From Polyangium sp. (in: bacteria) (GTDB taxonomy: Bacteria; Myxococcota_A; Polyangia; Palsa-1104): DNA of 5,384 nt. A model generated the notes under the pieces. That model was not told where the DNA came from. It ran no database searches and saw only the letters and a program-made list of their open reading frames with translations. The position numbers were made by a program, and so were the translations under genes. Shown here piece after piece: positions 1 through 4,426 of this stretch. The stretch spans positions 1 to 5,384 of the forward strand of contig JANWLJ010000200.1 of assembly GCA_025450955.1 (NCBI GenBank), written 5' to 3'. Numbering within the stretch: position 1 is the first letter of the stretch; every line of letters begins with the position of its first letter.

Positions 1-831
1 CAGCGGCGTGAGGATGATGATCTTGTAGCCGGGCGCGAACGGAATGCCGGGCAGGATCTTGAGCGCCTTGACCCCGAGCATGGTGAGCGACACGCCGGCG
101 ATGATCGCCACGTCGCGCACGAAGCGCCGGCTCTTCTCGTCGCCGCCGCCGTGCTCCATCACGTGATCTTCGGCGCGCGAGATCTGCCGCTCGAGCCGGT
201 GCACCAGCGGCCCGACGTCGCCGCGGCTGATCCGCTTCACCGACGCCCAGAAAGGTTCGCTCGGCCCCTGTTCGTTGCGCCCACCGCCGCGGCTGCCGCC
301 CCCGCCGCCACCGCCGCCGCCGCCTCCACCGCCGCCGCTGCCGCCGCCTTTGCGCCCGCGTTCACCGTCGCCGAGGAGCGCCAGCACCGCGTCCATCGAC
401 GCCGCCACCATCCGCGTCACCTTGAGCTTGGAGAGCCCGGTCGCGACCGCGCGTGGATCGCCGGCGCGCGCGATCTGCGAAGCCACCACCGCCGACATCA
501 CCCGCAGCACCATCACCAACCCGACCTCGGCGCCGCCCAGGTTGAGCTTGAGCTTGAACAGGTGAAGGTCGATATGAATCCAGTGATCGACCGCCGGGCT
601 CGATCGGGTGAGCGCGTAGGAGATGACCAGAAACAGCGCGAAGCCCCAAAGTTTGTAGATTTGCCGAAAGAAGCGCTTTGGCGGCAGGCCGACGATCATC
701 CACAAGATCGCCAGCGCCACGAACACCGACGAGACGGCCCACAGCCGGGGGAGGAAAAAGATCCCCGCCGCCACGCTGACGAGGAACAGGACGCGGAGGC
801 GGGGGTCGAGCGAAGACTTCGGGGCGGGCAC
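1..831 (-). CDS. EcfT/CbiQ-like ECF transporter transmembrane protein with poly-Gly insert (3' end outside window)
   Basis: Probable membrane coupling subunit of an energy-coupling-factor ABC transporter, the part that links paired ATPases to a substrate-binding membrane protein for vitamin or metal-ion uptake. The visible 277 residues begin with LDPRLRVLFL, like the LDPRTK-type N-terminus of the family. Hydrophobic segments lie near 12-28, 31-49, 61-75, 98-118 and 240-258. Residues 101-156 match the family layout: a helix with a conserved LR (MVLRVMSAVVAS), a basic SKLKVTR turn, then an amphipathic helix ending GERGRK where an A/G-x-x-RG coupling motif is expected. A run of 14 glycines inside a Gly/Ser/Arg stretch (about 162-187) interrupts the cytoplasmic part. 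PGIPFAPGYK follows the last helix, and the frame is open at the window edge. The start is GTG, fixed by an in-frame TAA 9 bases upstream; no Shine-Dalgarno is visible, so translation may be coupled to the gene ending 25 bp before. No partner ATPase is in view. Family assignment is from remembered motifs; the substrate is unknown. Confidence 0.66.
   Translation of the reverse strand, partial: MPAPKSSLDPRLRVLFLVSVAAGIFFLPRLWAVSSVFVALAILWMIVGLPPKRFFRQIYKLWGFALFLVISYALTRSSPAVDHWIHIDLHLFKLKLNLGGAEVGLVMVLRVMSAVVASQIARAGDPRAVATGLSKLKVTRMVAASMDAVLALLGDGERGRKGGGSGGGGGGGGGGGGGGSRGGGRNEQGPSEPFWASVKRISRGDVGPLVHRLERQISRAEDHVMEHGGGDEKSRRFVRDVAIIAGVSLTMLGVKALKILPGIPFAPGYKIIILTPL
295..336 (-). repeat. GGN codon repeat encoding 14 consecutive glycines
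   Basis: Fourteen Gly codons in a row (mostly GGC, with GGT, GGA and GGG), flanked by further Gly/Ser/Arg codons up to about 348 and down to about 271. It sits between the predicted coupling helix and the last membrane helix of the EcfT-like protein. Mixed Gly codons argue that the run is kept as protein sequence and is not just a fresh triplet slippage. Confidence 0.9.
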
Positions 832-856
832 GGTGACAGCTTAGCTGGTGCGGCGA

Positions 857-1744
857 CTACAAACCACCGTCCATCGGCGCGCCGCCGTCGGGCGAGCCGC
901 CGCAGTTGCCCGCCTTCCAGCGGGTGTAGGTGTCCTGGAAGAAGGTGTCGACCGCGGTCTTGACGGTGGTCTGGGTGAAGCTCGGGTGGGTGTCCTGCCC
1001 GGTGCCCACCATGTAGAACCGCTGCGAGGCGGTGATGTCGCTGCAGGTGCCGTCGGTGGTGAGGTCGGCCGACGCGAGCTTGAGCCAGTGGCGCACGTCC
1101 GACTGAAGCGCCTTGAAGTTGTTGTCCGAGGTGACGCTCAGCATCACCTGATGCTCGCCGTTCTGGTGGCACGAGCTGCAGTTGCCGAGGTTGCCGTTGA
1201 CGTTCTGCTTCCAGATGTTGTTCATCCCCGAGCTGTTGTAGTCCGTAAGGGTCATGCAGGCGGCGAACTGCGCCAGCGCGTCGTACGGCACCATCCCGCC
1301 CGGCGGCGGCATCGGCAGCGAGCGCTCCTTGTTCTCCTGGGTGATCCAGTCGACGATCGCCTGCACCTGCACCGGCGACGGGTTGGTGCCCATCCCCGAG
1401 CCGAGCATGTGCTGGTGGGTGATGAGGTAGCTCTTCATCGGGTCGCTGTTGACCATCCGCGGATCATTGACGAGCTGCCCGTAATAGGCGCCGGTCGATC
1501 CGAGGAACTTCGGCCCCGAGCTCAGCCCGTCGGTGGCGTGGCAGGACGCGCACTCGGTCGAGATGAACGGCTGCACGTTGTTGAGAAACAGCGCCTCCGC
1601 GTTCGGCGGCGTGCCGGGCGTGACGATGGTCGAGCCGTCGGTGCCGGGCGTCATGTTTCCGTTCTGGCCCGGCTGATATCCGCCGAGGCAACCAGCCATC
1701 AGCAGGCTCAGAGAAGTCGTCGAGAACAAAGTGACCCAGCGCAT
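857..1744 (-). CDS. Diheme c-type cytochrome lipoprotein
   Basis: Predicted envelope lipoprotein of 295 residues carrying two c-type hemes, probably an electron-transfer protein. The start is set by AAGGAG seven bases before the ATG at 1744; a longer in-frame ATG at 1771 lacks such a site and would spoil the signal peptide. A lipobox LMAGC gives lipidated Cys19, followed by a Gly/Pro/Thr linker (20-50). Domain 1 (about 50-142) has CASCH (Cys65, Cys68, His69) and ends in VDWITQENK, like many small class I cytochrome c domains; Met residues in HMLGSGMG or nearby His residues could be the sixth ligand. Domain 2 (about 157-281) has CSSCH (Cys189, Cys192, His193), flanking Cys163 and Cys281, and a THPSFT segment, and is paralogous to the neighbouring lipoprotein. 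Cys234 has no counterpart there. A short Gly/Asp/Pro tail ends the protein. Leu at lipoprotein position +2 would suggest outer-membrane sorting by the E. coli rule, unproven here. It lies 43 bp after the preceding gene. Confidence 0.88.
   Translation of the reverse strand: MRWVTLFSTTSLSLLMAGCLGGYQPGQNGNMTPGTDGSTIVTPGTPPNAEALFLNNVQPFISTECASCHATDGLSSGPKFLGSTGAYYGQLVNDPRMVNSDPMKSYLITHQHMLGSGMGTNPSPVQVQAIVDWITQENKERSLPMPPPGGMVPYDALAQFAACMTLTDYNSSGMNNIWKQNVNGNLGNCSSCHQNGEHQVMLSVTSDNNFKALQSDVRHWLKLASADLTTDGTCSDITASQRFYMVGTGQDTHPSFTQTTVKTAVDTFFQDTYTRWKAGNCGGSPDGGAPMDGGL
902..1258 (-). repeat. Paralogous heme domain, copy in the diheme lipoprotein
   Basis: Spans Cys163 to Cys281. It shares CMTLTDYNSSGM, CSSCH, DGT-x2-DI, RF, HPSFT, FF and WKAGNC in order with the monoheme lipoprotein. 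It looks like an old duplication of a heme domain rather than a recent copy, because DNA identity is not obvious outside the motifs. Confidence 0.85.
1688..1744 (-). other. Lipoprotein signal peptide of the diheme cytochrome
   Basis: Nineteen codons: an Arg near the N-terminus, a hydrophobic core (LFSTTSLSLLMA) and the lipobox LMAGC, with Cys19 as the predicted lipidated residue. The mature end reads CLGGYQPG, nearly the same as CLGGYTPP in the neighbouring lipoprotein. Confidence 0.85.
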
Positions 1745-1751
1745 CGTTCGG

Positions 1752-1757
1752 CTCCTT
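1752..1757 (-). promoter_or_regulatory. Shine-Dalgarno site deciding the diheme lipoprotein start
   Basis: Reads AAGGAG on the minus strand, seven bases before the ATG at 1744. It favours that start over the in-frame ATG at 1771. Confidence 0.85.
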
Positions 1758-1787
1758 GCTAGAGCGTCCACTTCGACATCGAGGCAA

Positions 1788-2408
1788 TTACATGCCCGTG
1801 CAGTTTCCGGCCTTGTAGTGCGTCATCGTCAGGTTGAAAAAATCGGTGAGCGCCTGCTCGTTGGCGCTGCTCAGCGTAAAGGGCGGGTGGCTGAGCGTGA
1901 TCTCCGAGCCGCGCGCGCTGAAGCGGTTGGCCGGAGCGATATCCTTGAAGGTGCCGTCCGGGTTCGCCTCGAGCTCGGCGAACTTGAAGAGGAACGGCAG
2001 CGAGCGCAGGTGCGCCAGGTCCTTGGTCGCGTCTCCCGAGAGGTAGACGTTGAACATCCCCGAGCCGTGGCACGACAGGCAGGGCCCGGAGTCGGTCATC
2101 TGCTTGGCGATGCCGTCCATTCCCGACGAGGTGAAGTCGGTCGCGGTCATGCACTGGCCGAACTTCACCAGCTCCGCGGTGGCCGGAGGCGCCGCGCCCA
2201 TCTGCGCCGGAGCCGGCGCCGGCGCCGGGTTGGAAGCGGGGGCGGCGGGCTGACCGCCGCTCCCCGTTCCAGTAGCTCCGTTGGTACCCTGATTCGATCC
2301 CTGCGCCGGACCATTCGCCCCCCCAGTCGGGGGCGGGGTGTAACCGCCCAAGCAACCCACTGCGAGAACCGTCAAAGACAAAGCCGAGAGGCGAATGATC
2401 CGACGCAT
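1788..2408 (-). CDS. Monoheme c-type cytochrome lipoprotein
   Basis: Predicted lipid-anchored cytochrome of 206 residues. The signal peptide ends in a lipobox LAVGC (Cys19), followed by a long disordered tether (20-77) rich in Gly, Asn, Thr, Ala and Pro, including an Ala-Pro repeat near 61-68. The folded part (about 80-206) has one heme motif CLSCH (Cys110, Cys113, His114). Around it are Cys86 in FGQCMTATDF, SHPPFT (His174) and a terminal HYKAGNC (Cys203). These landmarks all recur in the second domain of the downstream diheme lipoprotein with almost the same spacing (117 versus 118 residues between the outer cysteines). His174 is a candidate distal heme ligand, because the equivalent His is kept in the paralogue; the outer cysteines might form a disulfide. 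The start has AAGGAG seven bases upstream. Gaps are 50 bp on the 5' side and 43 bp on the 3' side. Its redox partner is unknown. Confidence 0.86.
   Translation of the reverse strand: MRRIIRLSALSLTVLAVGCLGGYTPPPTGGANGPAQGSNQGTNGATGTGSGGQPAAPASNPAPAPAPAQMGAAPPATAELVKFGQCMTATDFTSSGMDGIAKQMTDSGPCLSCHGSGMFNVYLSGDATKDLAHLRSLPFLFKFAELEANPDGTFKDIAPANRFSARGSEITLSHPPFTLSSANEQALTDFFNLTMTHYKAGNCTGM
1800..2153 (-). repeat. Paralogous heme domain, copy in the monoheme lipoprotein
   Basis: Spans Cys86 to Cys203. It carries CMTATDFTSSGM, CLSCH, DGT-x2-DI, RF, HPPFT, FF and YKAGNC, the same order and nearly the same spacing as the copy in the diheme lipoprotein. Confidence 0.85.
2316..2335. repeat. G+C hairpin inside the tether coding region of the monoheme lipoprotein
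   Basis: CGCCCCC and GGGGGCG form a perfect 7-bp inverted repeat around a 6-base loop, in codons about 25-31 of the gene. Encoded residues are Pro/Thr/Gly tether. No T-run follows, so it is not a standard terminator. It could affect early translation or RNA stability, or simply reflect Pro and Gly codons in G+C-rich DNA. Confidence 0.5.
2352..2408 (-). other. Lipoprotein signal peptide of the monoheme cytochrome
   Basis: Nineteen codons with two N-terminal arginine-containing turns (MRRIIR), a hydrophobic core and lipobox LAVGC. Cys19 is the predicted acylated residue and Leu follows at position +2. Confidence 0.85.
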
Positions 2409-2415
2409 TGCTCTG

Positions 2416-2421
2416 CTCCTT
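2416..2421 (-). promoter_or_regulatory. Shine-Dalgarno site of the monoheme lipoprotein
   Basis: Reads AAGGAG on the minus strand, seven bases before the ATG at 2408. Sequence and spacing are the same as for the downstream lipoprotein gene. Confidence 0.85.
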
Positions 2422-2458
2422 CTTTACTTCGAGCCGTCCGTGGTACGAGGCGGTCCGA

Positions 2459-4345
2459 CTAGGTCCAGCGGCGACGAGAGATGAGGAGCAGCAGCGCGCC
2501 CATGAAGAGCAGCGCCAGCGCGCCCGAGGTGCCGGCGCCACCGCCGTAGGTGCAGCCGCCGGTGAAGCCGCCCGGAGTGCCGCTCGTCGAAGAGCCGGGC
2601 ATGCCCGGGGTGGTGATGGTCGAGCCGTTGTCGCCGTTCGAGGCCGACGGAGGAGCCGCCGCCGGAGGCGCGGGGGCCTGCGCGTCACGCACACCCGAGA
2701 GGAAGGTGAGGTAGAGCGCGTTGCGATCCTCGGGCAGGGTGCGCCCGTCGGCCGCCGTCACCGTCGGAGCGGTGCCGGTGCCCATCCACACGCGGCCGAC
2801 CCACGGCGCGAGGAAGAAGGTCTTCACGTGCGGCATGAAGCTGGCGCCGTAGCCGACGTTCGGCACGTCGCCGAGGCAGTTGAGGTGGTTGCGGCCCTGG
2901 GTGCCGGGGTTGCGGCCGAGCATGTTCGAGAGGTAGCCGCCGTCCGAGTTGGCCGGGCTGACCGCCGCCGCGAACATCTGCGAGAAGGCCTTCTTGGTCG
3001 CGTCGAAGTTGACGAAGGTCAAAGACGACGAGCCGAAGCTCGAGATCGGCGCGCCGTAGACGGCCAGCGCGTGCTGCTCGGAGCCGACGATGCCGACCGA
3101 GCCCGAGCAGGAGACCACGTGCGAGCTCTCGAGCGCGATGCCGGTCTGCTGCGCCAGCATGTTGTAGCCGGTGTCGCTGATCTGCAGGCGGGCGACGTAG
3201 CTCGAGGACGAGCCCTTCTTGTTGCGGCGGCGGCCCGAGCCGTTCGAGATGAAGGTGGTCAGGTAGACATCGCCGCCCTCGGCCATCGAGAGCGTGGGCG
3301 AGGCCGGGTAGATGCCGTTGCCGCCGAGCGGGCCGGGCAGGCCGTCGACGCCGCCGATGTTCTGCGGATCCGGCTTGGCCGCCACCACGGTCTTCTTCCA
3401 CATGCGCGGCATCACGGTCTGACCGTTGTTGTTCTGGGTCAGCGCGGCGGTGTCGGTGTTGTAGTAGGCGACCGCGTCACCACGCTCCGACGGACGGTTG
3501 ACGCCCTCGGGGGTGGAGAACAGCGCGCGGCTGTCGCTCATCACCAAGATCGACGGGCGGCCGATGTTGGAGGTGAAGGCGCGCTGGTTGTCCGAGATCA
3601 GGTACGGCGTCATCCCGCCCTGCGCATCGGCCTTGATGCCGGTCAGGAACACGTAGGTGGTGTTGCCGTTGTTGTCATAGATGCCGGTGACGAACTTCTT
3701 GCCGTCCCACTGAATGCGGGGCGCGGCGACGTTGTCGTTCGGCTCCTGGTCGAGGACCACATGATCCTCTTCCGGGTTGGTGGTGTTGTTGTGCGAGGTC
3801 AGATCCTGGCAATCCTTGTTGGTCACCAGGGAGTAGGTCTGGGTGTTGCCGTTGCCCTGGATGTTGTTGGCGCCGTAGGCGACCAGGAAGTGGCCGGCTC
3901 CGTCGCCCGCGATCGCCGGGTGGCCGAGGCGATCCGAGTTCGAGTAGGTGAACTGCGCCCGCGCCCGGATGGTGGGCGCCGCGTCGGGGTGCATGTCGAT
4001 CGACACGCACTTGACCGCCGAAGGTCCGCGCAGGTTCTTGACGTTGTTCGACGTGTACACCATGACTACGGTGCTCCCGTCGACGGTGAAGGACGGCTGC
4101 TCGTTTCCGTCGCCGAGGTTGCGGGTCGCGCGCACCATACCGGCGCTGTTGACCTGCAACGTCTGGCGCTTGGAGACGCCGTCGTCGAGCTTGAGGACGT
4201 AGACGCCGCTCTGCGCAGCTCCCATCCCGCCGCCCGAGCCATTACCAGCCCCGGTGCCGGCTCCACTCTGAGCGAGGGCCGGGCCCGCGAGCGCGCCGGC
4301 CAGCGCCAGAGTCACTCCTTTCATCGCGAAGTTCCATTTCCTCAT
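2459..4345 (-). CDS. Secreted beta-propeller-like protein with MYXO-CTERM-type anchor
   Basis: A 628-residue exported protein of unknown function, predicted to be displayed at the cell surface. The signal peptide (1-25) ends ALA before Gln26, then comes a Gly/Ala/Ser-rich spacer to about 46. The body (about 47-555) contains repeated strand-like units of the form P-x-hydrophobic ... G ... hydrophobic-x-Y: near 83-98 (QPSFTVDG, VVMVYTS), 142-158 (HPAIAGDG, FLVAYG), 208-224, 263-276, 349-365, 410-430 and 499-548. About seven units would suit a seven-bladed beta-propeller; no catalytic motif was recognised. A basic patch GRRRNKKG lies near 371-378. Cys113, Cys179, Cys413 and Cys490 could form disulfides. 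A Pro/Ala/Ser/Gly linker (555-597) leads to Cys598, a hydrophobic helix (608-622) and Arg624-626, typical of MYXO-CTERM sorting tails. The start at 4345 is supported by AGAGGA five bases upstream; Met8 is a weaker alternative. The monoheme lipoprotein gene starts 50 bp downstream. Confidence 0.85.
   Translation of the reverse strand: MRKWNFAMKGVTLALAGALAGPALAQSGAGTGAGNGSGGGMGAAQSGVYVLKLDDGVSKRQTLQVNSAGMVRATRNLGDGNEQPSFTVDGSTVVMVYTSNNVKNLRGPSAVKCVSIDMHPDAAPTIRARAQFTYSNSDRLGHPAIAGDGAGHFLVAYGANNIQGNGNTQTYSLVTNKDCQDLTSHNNTTNPEEDHVVLDQEPNDNVAAPRIQWDGKKFVTGIYDNNGNTTYVFLTGIKADAQGGMTPYLISDNQRAFTSNIGRPSILVMSDSRALFSTPEGVNRPSERGDAVAYYNTDTAALTQNNNGQTVMPRMWKKTVVAAKPDPQNIGGVDGLPGPLGGNGIYPASPTLSMAEGGDVYLTTFISNGSGRRRNKKGSSSSYVARLQISDTGYNMLAQQTGIALESSHVVSCSGSVGIVGSEQHALAVYGAPISSFGSSSLTFVNFDATKKAFSQMFAAAVSPANSDGGYLSNMLGRNPGTQGRNHLNCLGDVPNVGYGASFMPHVKTFFLAPWVGRVWMGTGTAPTVTAADGRTLPEDRNALYLTFLSGVRDAQAPAPPAAAPPSASNGDNGSTITTPGMPGSSTSGTPGGFTGGCTYGGGAGTSGALALLFMGALLLLISRRRWT
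2462..2554 (-). other. MYXO-CTERM-type C-terminal sorting tail
   Basis: Residues 598-628: a single Cys in GGCTYGGG, a Gly/Ser spacer, a hydrophobic stretch GALALLFMGALLLLI and the terminal cluster RRR. Known MYXO-CTERM tails have a conserved Cys followed by a transmembrane segment and an Arg cluster, and are processed by a myxosortase-type membrane protease with attachment at the cell surface. The tail here is a little unusual in lacking a second nearby Cys and in ending WT after the arginines. Confidence 0.75.
4271..4345 (-). other. Sec-type signal peptide of the propeller-like protein
   Basis: Residues 1-25: a basic start (MRK, plus Lys9), a hydrophobic core VTLALAGALAG and an ALA motif before Gln26, which suits signal peptidase I. 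There is no lipobox, unlike the two downstream genes. Confidence 0.82.
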
Positions 4346-4426
4346 GGTCTTCCTCTCTTTTCTCTTTCAGCCTGGCTAGCTCGTTGCCCCTCGGTCGCTC
4401 CCTAGAGCAAGGTCCGTTCCGTATCT
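4346..4426 (-). other. Largest intergenic gap (81 bp), no clear promoter or terminator
   Basis: It separates the partial upstream gene from the propeller gene. The transcript-sense strand is a G+C-rich leader ending in a purine tract of 21 bases. A small imperfect hairpin overlaps the preceding stop codon (4418-4433, 5-bp stem) but no T-run follows. I see no good -35/-10 pair, though myxobacterial promoters often lack a recognisable consensus. Read-through from the upstream gene is the simplest reading. Confidence 0.5.
4351..4356 (-). promoter_or_regulatory. Shine-Dalgarno site of the propeller-like protein
   Basis: Reads AGAGGA on the minus strand, five bases before the ATG at 4345. It sits at the end of an unbroken 21-base purine tract in the transcript (4348-4368). 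This supports the 4345 start over the internal Met8 codon. Confidence 0.7.

Noticed and set aside
151..963. A 270-residue plus-strand frame with Ala- and His-rich stretches
   Set aside because: Its poly-Ala run is the antisense reading of the poly-Gly codons. It also runs across the boundary between two minus-strand genes.
848..1762. A 304-residue open frame on the plus strand opposite the diheme lipoprotein
   Set aside because: Arg/Val/His-rich low-complexity translation mirroring the real gene; no ribosome site or motif.
1745..1771. N-terminal extension of the diheme lipoprotein to an ATG at 1771
   Set aside because: It would bury the AAGGAG site inside the coding region and add nine residues before a normal signal peptide.
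2213..2230. GCCGGC-type tandem repeat as a CRISPR or regulatory repeat
   Set aside because: It is explained by Ala-Pro codons in the lipoprotein tether; there are no spacers or regular unit structure.
2408..4405. A 665-residue open frame on the plus strand opposite the propeller gene
   Set aside because: Its product is an Arg/Val/Ala/Gly-rich string without domains, the usual antisense shadow of G/C-ending codons. The minus-strand gene has a signal peptide, a ribosome site and a sorting tail.
4369..4415. A sigma-70-like promoter in the 81-bp gap
   Set aside because: TTGCTC can be paired with only a poor -10 candidate rich in G and C, so I do not call it.
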